Shown here piece by piece: positions 1 to 8,955 of a stretch of DNA of 64,000 nucleotides. The stretch comes from DASXKD01 sp963806145 (GTDB taxonomy: Bacteria; Actinomycetota; Actinomycetes; Streptosporangiales; Streptosporangiaceae): the NCBI GenBank assembly GCA_963806145.1, contig CAWDXD010000030.1, positions 1 to 64,000 of the forward strand, given 5' to 3'. Every line of letters starts with the position of its first letter. Within the stretch, counting starts at the first letter, position 1. The position numbers and the translations under genes were made by a program. The notes beneath the pieces are model-generated. The model had not been told where the DNA came from and made no database searches. It saw only the letters and a list, made by a program, of their open reading frames with translations.

Positions 1-849
<849 letters not shown>

Positions 850-862
850 CGTTGCCGGCGCC

Positions 863-2020
863 ATGACGGGCAGGCGGCCCGATGTCGCCGCGGCCACCCG
901 CGTCGTGGTCAAGGTGGGGTCGTCGTCGCTCACCACCGCCGACGGCGCGATCGACGGCAGGCGCATCGCCGCGCTAGCAGAGGTGCTGGTCGGACGGGTA
1001 AGGGCGGGCGGCCAGGCGGTGCTCGTCTCCTCGGGGGCGATCGCATCCGGCCTCGCGCCGCTTGGGCTGCCACGCCGCCCCCGGGACCTGGCCACCCAGC
1101 AGGCGGCGGCCAGCGTGGGGCAAGGGCTCCTGATGGCCCGGTACTCTGCCGCCTTCGCCGCCCACGGCGTCCAGGCCGGGCAGATCCTGCTCACCGCCGA
1201 CGATCTGATGCGGCGCGCCCACTACCGCAACGCCCAGCGCACCCTGGGCCGCCTGCTCGAGCTGGGCATCCTGCCGGTGGTCAACGAAAACGACACGGTC
1301 GCCACCGACGAGATCCGGTTCGGGGACAACGACCGGCTCGCGGCGCTCGTCGCGCACGTGATCCGGGCGGGCGCACTGATCCTGCTCTCCGATGTGGACG
1401 GGCTCTACGACGCCGATCCGCGCCAGCCGGGCGCCCGCCGGGTTGGCCGGGTGGAGAGCCGGGCCGACCTCACCGGGGTGAGCCTGGGGCGGGCCCGGGC
1501 AGGCACCGGCGGGATGGTCACTAAGGTGGACGCCGCCATGATCGCGTCCGAGGCCGGCATACCCACCGTGGTGGCCCGGGCCGACCAGGCCGCCGCCGCG
1601 CTGGCCGGTGAGCCGGCCGGCACGTATTTCGCCGCGCATGACCGACGGCCCAGCACCCGCCAGCTGTGGCTCGCTCACGCCGCGGCGGCCCGCGGCCGGC
1701 TCGTGCTCGACGCCGGGGCGGTGCGTGCCGTCCTGGGCGGCCGGGCCTCGCTGCTGCCAGCGGGCATCACCGGGGCCGAGGGGGAGTTCGACGCGGGCGA
1801 CCCGGTTGACCTGTGCGGCCCCGGCGGCGAGGTGGTCGCGCGTGGGCTGGTCAACTACGACGTGGCCGAGATCCCGGCGCTCATGGGGCGGTCCACCCGG
1901 TCCCTGGCGGCCGAGCTGGGCCCGGAGTACGAGCGCGAGGTCGTCCACCGGGACGACCTGGTCATCCTGGCTCCCCCCGGCCGCCGACCCGCCCAGGCGC
2001 CAGCCGCGCGCCATAGGTAG
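863..2020 (+). CDS. proB: Glutamate 5-kinase (ProB) with C-terminal PUA domain
   Basis: Catalyses ATP-dependent phosphorylation of L-glutamate, the first and feedback-controlled step of proline synthesis, in the cytoplasm. The 385-aa protein has the amino-acid kinase fold: VVVKVGSSSLT near residue 15 (ATP-binding lysine and glycine-rich loop), SSGAIASG near 55, NENDTV near 140 and FGDNDRLAALVA near 153, with GTGGMVTKVDAA near 215. Residues about 280-370 form a PUA domain (GRLVLDAGAVRAV onwards). The length matches the PUA-containing enzymes. The ATG follows obg by 13 bp, so the two are probably cotranscribed. proA is not in the window. Confidence 0.97.
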   Translation: MTGRRPDVAAATRVVVKVGSSSLTTADGAIDGRRIAALAEVLVGRVRAGGQAVLVSSGAIASGLAPLGLPRRPRDLATQQAAASVGQGLLMARYSAAFAAHGVQAGQILLTADDLMRRAHYRNAQRTLGRLLELGILPVVNENDTVATDEIRFGDNDRLAALVAHVIRAGALILLSDVDGLYDADPRQPGARRVGRVESRADLTGVSLGRARAGTGGMVTKVDAAMIASEAGIPTVVARADQAAAALAGEPAGTYFAAHDRRPSTRQLWLAHAAAARGRLVLDAGAVRAVLGGRASLLPAGITGAEGEFDAGDPVDLCGPGGEVVARGLVNYDVAEIPALMGRSTRSLAAELGPEYEREVVHRDDLVILAPPGRRPAQAPAARHR

Positions 2021-2071
2021 ACGGCTCCGGAGGAGCGCAGCGACGGGCAGCAGGCCGGCCGTGGGCGGGCG

Positions 2072-3073
2072 TTATGGCTCGATCAGGTCGGCCGGCGGGC
2101 GGCGGGCGGTGGCGTGCGCGGTGTGGGCGAGGCCCAGCTGCAGCAGCATCTGCGGCGCCCCGGGCAGCGCCAGGCGCTCTCTGATCAGGGCGCGGGTCAC
2201 GTCGGCCTCCAGCGGCTCGGTGTGCAGGCTCGCGAACACCCAGCTGCCCGCCGCGTGCGCCAGCAGCCGGTGCAGCGCCTGCCCGGCCCGGAGCCAGTCC
2301 GCCCGGCCATCGCCCCGGGTGATCAGCACGGCGGTGGCGGCGGGCGGCGGCCCGCTGACGGGGAGCAGCCCCAGCCCGCGGCCCAGGTCGAAGTCACGCT
2401 GCGGCAGCTGCCCCGGCTCGTGGCCGGTGCCGGCCGGCAACGCGTGGGCGGGGACGCCGTCGTGGGCGGGATCGCCCAGGTCCCGGCTCCAGCGCCGCAT
2501 CTCGGCCCGGGCCAGCGGGTCAAGCTCCCGGCGGCGGCTGACCGCGTCCGCGATACCGGCCAGCTTCTGGTACGCGATGGCCTGATCGATCAGGACGAGC
2601 TCGGCGCCCTCCGCGAGTGCGTCGTGCTGGAGCCCGGGAACAAGGCCGGCGGGCAGCGGGCCGGGAGCGAAGGGGCCCCGGTGGGTATGCCGGTGGGGGA
2701 GCGCGTCCAGCATCCGGCGCTCCCGGGCGGTCATCGGTGACGCCGCGCCCAGCCTCACCCTGGCCAGCAGGCGCAGCTGGGCCGGGTCCGGGAGCAGCTC
2801 GACCACCGGCAGGTACCCCAGCGACCGCACCGCGAGCCGCAGCCCGAACAGGGCGGCGCCGCAGCTGATGAGCAGCTCCCGGCCGAGCGGATCCATCCGC
2901 AGCTTGCGGCGCATATCGGCGTGCAGATCGATCGCGTACTCGCCGACCCGGAACCGCCAGGGCTGGGTGTTGTGCACCGACGGCGCCCGCGCCGCGGTGG
3001 CGATCAGGTAGCCGGCCCGGTCGGCCGGGATCGGGATCGCCGGCCGGGCCGCCTCGTCGCGCATGCTGCCCAC
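2072..3073 (-). CDS. Acg-family FMN-dependent nitroreductase-like protein
   Basis: A 333-aa protein with the Acg-type N-terminus: ARAPSVHNTQPWRF near residue 30 (the flavin-binding start of the family), DPLGRELLISCGAALFGL in the middle, and a degenerate second nitroreductase half ending HTEPLEADVTRALIRERL. The family (e.g. Rv2032/Acg of Mycobacterium) is regulated by DosR under hypoxia; members bind FMN but often lack detectable nitroreductase activity. The gene is convergent with proB, 51 bp apart. A DosR-like palindrome lies about 60 bp upstream of the start (see 3133-3146). Substrate unknown. Confidence 0.88.
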   Translation of the reverse strand: MGSMRDEAARPAIPIPADRAGYLIATAARAPSVHNTQPWRFRVGEYAIDLHADMRRKLRMDPLGRELLISCGAALFGLRLAVRSLGYLPVVELLPDPAQLRLLARVRLGAASPMTARERRMLDALPHRHTHRGPFAPGPLPAGLVPGLQHDALAEGAELVLIDQAIAYQKLAGIADAVSRRRELDPLARAEMRRWSRDLGDPAHDGVPAHALPAGTGHEPGQLPQRDFDLGRGLGLLPVSGPPPAATAVLITRGDGRADWLRAGQALHRLLAHAAGSWVFASLHTEPLEADVTRALIRERLALPGAPQMLLQLGLAHTAHATARRPPADLIEP

Positions 3074-3132
3074 CTGGCCAGCATGCCCCCCGCCGGGCGG
3101 GCGGCTCCAGAGGCCATAGGACGGACCCTGCG

Positions 3133-3146
3133 GTGACCAAGGTCCC
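3133..3146 (-). promoter_or_regulatory. DosR/DevR-like box upstream of the Acg-type gene
   Basis: Read on the minus strand the site is GGGACCTTGGTCAC, an imperfect palindrome. It matches the mycobacterial DosR consensus GGGACTWWAGTCCC at 11 of 14 positions and sits 60 bp before the start codon of an Acg-type gene, the family that is a classical DosR target. The function is inferred from motif plus context. Confidence 0.38.
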
Positions 3147-3223
3147 GCAGCGGCGGGCAGGGCTCCCGCCGGGCTCAGCCCCCGCGGGCTCAGGCTCCCC
3201 GCGAGCTCAAGGCTCCCGTCGGC

Positions 3224-4297
3224 TCAGGGCTCGTCGCCTTCGCCGCCGCCGCCGTTCTGGCCGCCGTTCCCGCCGCCCTCGCGGCGGCCGAACACGCCGC
3301 CGAACAGCGTCGAGCCCGCCCCGGCGGCGGTCTCGGCGAAGCCCTTGACCAGGCCGATGAGGGGGTCGGCGGAGCGGTTCCAGGACTCCTGGTACGAGCG
3401 GGCGGCCGCCTTGACCTCCTCGTTCACCGACGCCTGGTCGTCGTCCTCGCGGCGCGGGTACTGGCCGGCCAGGATGTCCCGGTACTCGCCCTCGGCGACC
3501 CACCGGTCCAGCTCCGCGAAACGGATCACCGCGAACGGGTGCGTGGTGCCCTGCATCTGCAGCAGCTTGATCAGCCCCTCGCGCACGTCCGGCACGGCGT
3601 CGTACTCGCGGGCCTGCTGGTGGAAGGCGTCGTGGCTGAGCTCGTGCATCCGCGATCCACCGGCCAGCTTCATCAGCGCCCGCCGTGCCGCCGCCGGGTC
3701 CTGCCCGCCCAGCACGCCGGCCCGGTCACAGGACAGCTCCGACTTGCGGTACCACTCCTCCAGGGCCGCGATGATCACCCGCAGCGTGATATAGCCAACG
3801 GCGAACCAGGCCAGCCGGGTGGCAAGCCGGGTCAGGTGGTAGAGCATGGTCCGGTAGACGGCGTGGCCGGACAGCGCGTGCCCGAGCTCGTGCGAGATCG
3901 CGAACCGCATCTCCTCGTGGTCGTACAGGTTGACCAGGCCGGTCGTGATCACGATGAACGGCTTGTCCGAGCCGATCGTCATCGCGTTCGGCAGCGGGTC
4001 CTGGCTGATGAACAGCTCGGGGACCTCCGGCATGTCCAGCACCGATGCGCCGTCCAGCAGCAGTTCGTACAGGTGCGGGAACTGTTCCTGAGAGGCCCGC
4101 ACCGAGCTGCCCAGGAACAGCAGCCGCAGGCTTCGGTCGCTGAACAGCGACGCGAGCCGGCGCAGCAGCACGTCGAAACCGGTGAGTTTGCGCATGGCCA
4201 CCAGCGCCGACCGGTCGGCAGGGTGCTCGTACGCCCGGGAGCTGATCCCGGGCAGGCGTACCCGGGCACGATCCGGCGGAGTGTTCATGCTCGCCAT
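3224..4297 (-). CDS. M48-family zinc metallopeptidase, membrane-associated
   Basis: A 357-aa protein with the zinc-binding motif HELGH (FAISHELGHALSG, about residue 135) and a downstream third-ligand region SELSCDRAGVLGG (about 190, ELSCDRAG glutamate). A hydrophobic stretch (LTRLATRLAWFAVGYITLRVII, about 155-177, given here as LAWFAVGYITLRVII) suggests one or two membrane passes between these motifs, as in HtpX-like enzymes. The last about 40 residues are Gly/Asn/Glu-rich. The exact start is uncertain: an ATG at 4288 is also possible. It is divergent from the paaK remnant, with a palindrome between them. Substrate unknown. Confidence 0.9.
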   Translation of the reverse strand: MASMNTPPDRARVRLPGISSRAYEHPADRSALVAMRKLTGFDVLLRRLASLFSDRSLRLLFLGSSVRASQEQFPHLYELLLDGASVLDMPEVPELFISQDPLPNAMTIGSDKPFIVITTGLVNLYDHEEMRFAISHELGHALSGHAVYRTMLYHLTRLATRLAWFAVGYITLRVIIAALEEWYRKSELSCDRAGVLGGQDPAAARRALMKLAGGSRMHELSHDAFHQQAREYDAVPDVREGLIKLLQMQGTTHPFAVIRFAELDRWVAEGEYRDILAGQYPRREDDDQASVNEEVKAAARSYQESWNRSADPLIGLVKGFAETAAGAGSTLFGGVFGRREGGGNGGQNGGGGEGDEP

Positions 4298-4343
4298 GGT
4301 AGGCCCGAAAATGCGCTGCAGCGCCGCCAGGCGGGCCCGGGCG

Positions 4344-4364
4344 GGTAAAGAGTAGGGCTTTACC
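4344..4364. promoter_or_regulatory. Palindromic operator-like site GGTAAAG-N7-CTTTACC
   Basis: Perfect 7-bp inverted arms, GGTAAAG and CTTTACC, flank a 7-bp centre. The site lies between the divergent M48 protease (start 4297) and the paaK remnant (start 4424), so it could serve either promoter. TetR- or MarR-type binding is possible, but no regulator gene adjoins it. Confidence 0.45.
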
Positions 4365-4423
4365 TACCCTCGGGTGCAGTATGGCCGGGGCCAGCGTGGC
4401 CCGGTAGCCCGGAGGTGAGGCAC

Positions 4424-4849
4424 ATGTTCGAGCCCGACGCGGAGGCGATGCCGCCGGACCAGCGCGGGCAGCTCCAGCTCGCCCGGCTGCGCGCCCTGGT
4501 GGACCGGCTGCTCTCGCTGGACGGCGTCCAGGCGGGGCGCTTGCGCGCGGCGGGCGTTCAGGCGGGCAGCGACGTCACCACGCTGGCGGACCTGCCCCGG
4601 CTGCCGACGACGGGGAAAAGCGACCTGTGGGAGGCATATCCGTTCGGCATGGTGGGGGTCCCGGCGGCGGACGTGGTGGCCGTGCACGGTTCCAGCGGTA
4701 CCGGCGGGCGGCCGACGCTGGTCGCCTATACCCGCGCCGACCTGGCGCTGTGGGCGCGGATGTGCGCGCTGATCGACCACCACGGCAGCCCGCCCCAGGC
4801 GACGGCGCGGCCAAGGAGATACAGCATCACCGCTATGAACACCAGGTAG
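4424..4849 (+). pseudogene. PaaK-type acyl-CoA (phenylacetate-CoA) ligase, N-terminal fragment only
   Basis: A genuine start is present: GGAGG at 4411-4415 lies 8 bp before the ATG. The first about 120 residues match the N-terminus of the PaaK adenylating-enzyme family, including LPTTGKSDLWEAYPFGM and the P-loop-like HGSSGTGGRPTLVAYTRAD. Similarity stops after ALIDHHG (near 4790); the last about 20 residues are antisense read-through of the neighbouring ABC permease. Family members are about 430 aa, so about three quarters is lost. The permease on the other strand loses its C-terminus at the same place, which indicates one deletion or rearrangement joint. Confidence 0.75.
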
Positions 4850-5232
4850 GCGCCCACCGCCCACACGACGGTCGCGGCCCAGGTGGCCAGCTGGGCCTCC
4901 CAGCGCGGCCGGACCGTGGCCGTCACCAGGTCGCCTGTGTCGCGCCGGCCGTCCCGCGAGCCCATCCAGGCGGCCACGCCGGCCACGAACGGCGCGAAGT
5001 CGAGCAGGGCATGACCCTGCCCCAGGATGTAGAACAGGCGCATCACCCACAGCGGGGGCAGGGTCGCGGCGATGCGGTAGGAGTCGAACCAGAGCAGCAC
5101 GGCGATCAGCGGCAGGACCAGCGGCATCGCGTTGTGCCGCAGTTCCACCCAGAGCAGCCGCGCCAGGTTCCGCGGCGCCACCGCGGGCGCTTGGCGCGGC
5201 GTGGACCTCACTGGGGTGCTGGTAAGGGTCAT
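4726..5232 (-). pseudogene. ABC-2-type transporter permease, C-terminally truncated
   Basis: The ATG at 5232 overlaps the ATPase stop (ATGA, 5229-5232), so it is translationally coupled. After a short cytoplasmic N-terminus the about 168-aa product has hydrophobic segments (AMPLVLPLIAVLLWF; ALLDFAPFVAGVAAW; TVVWAVGAYLVFIAVMLYLL) and a cytoplasmic loop GSRDGRRDTGDLVTATVRPR typical of permeases paired with bacitracin-type ATPases. True permease sequence ends about GLPWW (near 4790); the last residues are antisense to the paaK remnant. Family members usually have six membrane spans or more, so the transporter is probably non-functional unless another permease serves the ATPase. Confidence 0.65.
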
Positions 5233-5972
5233 GACCGCGCCGCCGCCAGTACCGCGCTGTACCCGCGCTCCAGCGGCGCGTCCCCGACGCCGTGCCCCTG
5301 GCCCCGGGCGATCAGCTCGTCCGGGGTGCCGTGGAACACGATCCGGCCGGAGTCCATCAGCGTCACCTCGGTGCACGCGGCGGCGACGTCCTCGACCAGG
5401 TGCGTGCTGACGATCACCGTGGCGCGCTGGCCGAACTCGCGCAGCAGGGCGCGGAACGCCACCCGCTGCTCGGGGTCGAGGCCGGCGGTCGGCTCGTCGA
5501 GCAGCAGCAGTTCCGGCTGGTTCACGATCGCCTGGGCGATCCCCACCCGGCGCAGCATCCCGCCGGACAGGGTGCGCAGCTTGGCGCGGGCCTTGTCGCC
5601 CAGGCCCACCTGCTCGATGGCGGCCGCCACGGCGCGCGGCACCTGCCCGGGCGGCATGTCCTTGAGCAGCGCGAAGTACTCCACGAAGTCGACCACGGTG
5701 AAGCCCGGGTAGTAGCCGAGGTTCTGCGGCAGGTACCCGAGTCGGCGCCGGATCTCCCGCCGCGGGCCGTAGCCACCGGGATCGCGGCCGAGCAGGCGCA
5801 GCGTGCCCGAGGTGGGCGGCAGCACGGTGGCCATCATCCGCAGCAGCGAGGTCTTGCCCGCCCCGTTCGGGCCCAGCAGCCCGAACACGCCGGGCCCGGC
5901 CTCCAGGGTCACCCCAGAAACGGCCCGGGTGTGGCCGAACTTGCGAGTCAGCTCGGTGAGCTCGACGTTCAT
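5229..5972 (-). CDS. ABC transporter ATP-binding protein
   Basis: A 247-aa ABC ATPase with Walker A GPNGAGKTS (about residue 37), Q-loop GYLPQNLGYYPGFTV, signature LSGGMLRRVGIAQAI, Walker B LLLLDEPTAGLD and the switch histidine in IVSTHLVEDV. The order and the YYPGFTV loop place it near the bacitracin/drug or exporter class paired with ABC-2 permeases. It overlaps the upstream membrane-protein gene by 4 bp (ATGA) and the downstream permease by 4 bp, forming one operon with the ECF sigma gene. Confidence 0.95.
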   Translation of the reverse strand: MNVELTELTRKFGHTRAVSGVTLEAGPGVFGLLGPNGAGKTSLLRMMATVLPPTSGTLRLLGRDPGGYGPRREIRRRLGYLPQNLGYYPGFTVVDFVEYFALLKDMPPGQVPRAVAAAIEQVGLGDKARAKLRTLSGGMLRRVGIAQAIVNQPELLLLDEPTAGLDPEQRVAFRALLREFGQRATVIVSTHLVEDVAAACTEVTLMDSGRIVFHGTPDELIARGQGHGVGDAPLERGYSAVLAAARS

Positions 5973-6700
5973 GAGGTTCCTCTCGGGATCCGCGTCGCGA
6001 ACAACACGACCGCGGCGCAGCAGGCCGCGAAGGCCAGGTAGGGGAGGACGAAGAAGGAGTCGGTGATGGCGGCGGTGAACCGCCCTTCGGCGGCCTGGCC
6101 GGCCAGGATCGCGATCACCCAGCCGGCCGAGCCTGCCGCCACGCCGACGTTCGGCGACCGGGTGACCGTCGCCGCGGCGAGCGCCAGCGCGCACATCGCG
6201 GTCATCGGAACCAGCCAGCCGAACGTGACCGCGGCCGCGGCCCCCGACGCGGCCGAGGCGGCGAGCCCGAGGGCCGCGTTCAGGCCGAACACCGCGAGCG
6301 CGCGGACCAGCAGCACCATCCGGTCGCTGACCGCCATGCTCTGGGACAGTTCCCAGGCGGGGTCGATGCCCGGCCCGTAGGCGTAGGCGATGCCCGCGGC
6401 CGCGACCGCCGGCGCGAGCAGGGCCACCCACGGTGTCCCTGTGCTCAGCGTGAACCCGATACCGGCGAGCAGTATCACCACCGTGGCGATCACCCAGCCG
6501 AGCAGCAGCGACGGCGTGGTCACCAATGCCCGGGCCAGGCCAGGGGAGCGCAGCAGCCGCCCGGCCGCCCGCTCGGCGGGCCCAGGCTGACGGCACCACA
6601 CCTGCGCGGCCACGCCCAGCCACACCCGGTCCAGGTCAACGTCACCGGGGGCCGGGCCCCTGTTCTGGTACCCGCCGGTCAGGTCGTCACGACCGATCAT
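5969..6700 (-). CDS. Multi-pass membrane protein encoded between ECF sigma factor and ABC ATPase
   Basis: A 243-aa protein with a short cytoplasmic N-terminus (RVWLGVAAQVWCRQPGPAER) and about six hydrophobic segments from residue 60 on (LLGWVIATVVILLAGIGF; WVALLAPAVAAAGIAYAY; MVLLVRALAVFGLNAALGL and others). It starts 4 bp inside the sigma gene stop and ends 4 bp inside the ATPase start. In similar actinobacterial operons such a protein doubles as the second membrane subunit of the ABC system; whether it also acts as anti-sigma factor cannot be told, and no zinc-finger motif is visible. Confidence 0.75.
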   Translation of the reverse strand: MIGRDDLTGGYQNRGPAPGDVDLDRVWLGVAAQVWCRQPGPAERAAGRLLRSPGLARALVTTPSLLLGWVIATVVILLAGIGFTLSTGTPWVALLAPAVAAAGIAYAYGPGIDPAWELSQSMAVSDRMVLLVRALAVFGLNAALGLAASAASGAAAAVTFGWLVPMTAMCALALAAATVTRSPNVGVAAGSAGWVIAILAGQAAEGRFTAAITDSFFVLPYLAFAACCAAVVLFATRIPRGTS

Positions 6701-7254
6701 CGCCCGCCTCCTTCCCGCACCGGTTCGTGGTGCCGCAGGGCCGCTCGCATGAGCCGCCTGGCCCGGTGCGCGCGGCTCTTCACCGTGCCCGCCGGGACCC
6801 CCATCAGCTCCGCCACCTCGGCCACGCTCTTGTCTTCGACGTACATCAGCCGCCAGGTCTCACGCGCCGGGCCGCCCTCCGGGCCCAGGGCGCTGACCGC
6901 CCTGGCCAGCTCGGCACGGGACAACGCCGCCTCGGCCGGGTCGCCCGGATGCCTGCCATCGGCGGCGGTGAGGGCCGGCAGCAGCAGCTCGGCCGGCCCG
7001 CGGCGGCGCAGCCACAGGGCGGCCTGCCGCCGGGCGATGCCCCAGAGCCAGCCGCCCGCCGAGCCCTGCGGCCGGTATCCGGCCGCGCCGCGCCAGACCG
7101 CGAGGAACGTCTCCTGCAGCACGTCCTCGACCTCGGCGGCCGGCAGCACGCCGCGCAGCCGGGCGGCCAGCCACGGCGCATGCCGGGAGAACAGCTCGCG
7201 GAGCGCGGTGTCGTCACGGCGGGCCACGGCGGCGATCAGCGCATCGTCGTCCAT
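6697..7254 (-). CDS. ECF-type RNA polymerase sigma factor
   Basis: A 185-aa sigma-70 family protein. Region 2 is seen in LRELFSRHAPWLAARLRG and AAEVEDVLQETFLAVWRG (residues about 18-60), and region 4 helix-turn-helix in KSVAEVAELMGVPAGTVKSR followed by AHRARRLMRAAL. The ATG at 7254 is chosen over an upstream in-frame ATG because region 2 then begins at the usual distance. It is first gene of an operon with a membrane protein, ABC ATPase and permease (four genes, each overlapping the next by 4 bp), suggesting it controls that transporter. Confidence 0.92.
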   Translation of the reverse strand: MDDDALIAAVARRDDTALRELFSRHAPWLAARLRGVLPAAEVEDVLQETFLAVWRGAAGYRPQGSAGGWLWGIARRQAALWLRRRGPAELLLPALTAADGRHPGDPAEAALSRAELARAVSALGPEGGPARETWRLMYVEDKSVAEVAELMGVPAGTVKSRAHRARRLMRAALRHHEPVREGGGR

Positions 7255-7323
7255 CGCTTCTCTATTGCGTGCCGGCGGCAACCGGTTCGCCCGAGCGGCG
7301 AGATTTCTTGGCGGCCGCCACTG

Positions 7324-8049
7324 TCACGGTAAACGACCAGCGCTCAGCGCTGCGGTGTCCTCGGCAGCCGCGCCATGCGGGGCCGGGACAGCCGGGCGGG
7401 CCCGGTCGATGAGCAGGGCGGCCAGCAGCACCATCCCGGTGCCGAGGGCCGCACCGGCCACGATATCGGTGAAGTAGTGGAAGCCCAGGGCCACCATGGC
7501 AACGGGCACCGCGGCCGCGACGAGCACGGCGCCCGCCACCAGCAGCAGCCGCACGGCGCGGGGCAGCCGCGGGCGCGGCGGGTTGGCGAGCAGTACCGCG
7601 CAGGTGGCCGCGAGCGCGAACATGGCGGTGGCGTGCCCGCTGGGGAAGACGGTGTAGCCATGGATGCTCCGCCCGACGAGGGGCTTGAGTGCGAACTCGG
7701 TCAGCGCCACCGCCGCGGGCACGGCCAGGCCCGCCAGCACGGCTCCGCGCCACCGGCGCGTCACGAGGCAGGCCAGCACCAGCGCGGCCGTCAGCTCGGA
7801 TACCGAGAACAGGCCGCCCAGCCGGTCGAGCAGGTGCAGCGGCCCTTGGTAGCTGCCCAGAGCACCCTGGATCCAGGCGTCCACGGCCGCATCCAGCCGG
7901 TCCGCGCGTGCCTGGTGGCCGAACGCCAGCGCGAGGCAGGTCGTCACCACCGCGCACCCGGCCACTAGCAGGGCGGCCGGGCGTTGCGTGCCCGGGGGCA
8001 GCAGAGGGCGCCCCGCCGGCCCGCGCTGTCGCTGGATCCCCCAAGGCAT
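7324..8049 (-). CDS. PAP2-superfamily membrane phosphatase
   Basis: A 241-aa integral membrane protein with the three phosphatase motifs: KPLVGRSIHGY (about 125-135), PSGHATAMFA (about 140) and ALGFHYFTDIVAG (about 190-205). About six membrane spans are visible, beginning with LLVAGCAVVTTCLALAFG. Such enzymes dephosphorylate lipid phosphates such as undecaprenyl diphosphate or phosphatidic acid on the outer face of the membrane. Substrate not predictable from sequence. Downstream of it lies the sigma-factor operon on the same strand, but with its own gap. Confidence 0.92.
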   Translation of the reverse strand: MPWGIQRQRGPAGRPLLPPGTQRPAALLVAGCAVVTTCLALAFGHQARADRLDAAVDAWIQGALGSYQGPLHLLDRLGGLFSVSELTAALVLACLVTRRWRGAVLAGLAVPAAVALTEFALKPLVGRSIHGYTVFPSGHATAMFALAATCAVLLANPPRPRLPRAVRLLLVAGAVLVAAAVPVAMVALGFHYFTDIVAGAALGTGMVLLAALLIDRARPAVPAPHGAAAEDTAALSAGRLP

Positions 8050-8132
8050 CCGCCCAGCTTATGGGTGCACCGTGACTGCCCGGGCAGGCAGGCCGGCGGG
8101 CAGCGGGCGGCCGGCTTGCCCGGGCTGATCGG

Positions 8133-8924
8133 TTACAGGCCGCTGGGCCAGGTGATGGACTCGGGGGCGACCAGGGGAGTGCCGACCTCCAGCTGGATCT
8201 GGGCGTGCTTGTTCAGCGGGATGTCGCGCGGGTTGCCCCGGTACACCTGGCCGTTGTAGAGGGCCGTGACGTGGCCCTTGGCCGGTCCGGCCTGGTCCGG
8301 GCCGAGCGGCTGGCCCCACTCGTCGAAGAAGTTCCCCAGCGTGTAGGTGCGGTGGATCGGCGACTCGGTGTGGATGATGCCGTCGGCGGCGTGGGTGTGC
8401 AGCCAGTAGAAGCACTTACCGCTGCCGATGAACGGGCCCTGCGGGGTGCTCTGCGCCTTGGCGTCGGGGATCCCGATGCCGGCCGGCACCTGGCGGGGCG
8501 AGCCGTTCACGAAGAGGGTCAGGTGCGCGTGGATGTGGAAAAGCACCTGCTCGCTGGTGTCGCAGCCGATGCCGTCGACCTTCTGGCCGGTGGCCTTGGT
8601 GGCGGTGCCGGTCAGCGGGGGAGCGCTGGGGATAGGCACGCCTTCGGGCCCGGCCGGGCCCGAAGGCGTGGCCGGGTTGAGCGTGCCCAGCGTGTTGAGC
8701 GCGGCAAGCTTCAGCGAGGGCGTGCCGCCGGACCCGGTGCTGCTGCTTGAGGTTCCGCCTGAGGTGGCCGCGAGCGTGATGCCGACGACGGCGGCGACCA
8801 CGATCACTGCCCCGCCGGCGGCGGCCAGCCAGCGCTGCTTCCGCTTGCGCCGTGCTTCGGCCGCCCTGGCCTGCGCGATCTTCTCGCGGGCCTGCTGCTG
8901 CCTGTTCCTGCTGCCCTTGGACAC
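8133..8924 (-). CDS. Membrane-anchored extracellular protein with HIHAHL and HTHAA motifs, unknown function
   Basis: The GTG at 8924 is preferred over the upstream ATG at 9014: an AGGGGA element precedes it and the protein then begins with a basic region rich in Lys/Arg/Gln (about 30 residues). One membrane span follows (WLAAAGGAVIVVAAVVGITLA), then a Ser/Gly linker and an extracellular domain of about 170 residues. That domain has FHIHAHLTLFVNG and YWLHTHAADGIIHTE, four to five histidines that could bind a metal, plus cysteines in GCDTSEQ and GKCFYW. The family is common in Actinomycetota and remains uncharacterised; metal or redox roles are guesses. Confidence 0.82.
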   Translation of the reverse strand: MSKGSRNRQQQAREKIAQARAAEARRKRKQRWLAAAGGAVIVVAAVVGITLAATSGGTSSSSTGSGGTPSLKLAALNTLGTLNPATPSGPAGPEGVPIPSAPPLTGTATKATGQKVDGIGCDTSEQVLFHIHAHLTLFVNGSPRQVPAGIGIPDAKAQSTPQGPFIGSGKCFYWLHTHAADGIIHTESPIHRTYTLGNFFDEWGQPLGPDQAGPAKGHVTALYNGQVYRGNPRDIPLNKHAQIQLEVGTPLVAPESITWPSGL

Positions 8925-8955
8925 GGCACCGTTCCCCTGGTCGGGCCACCGGCTG

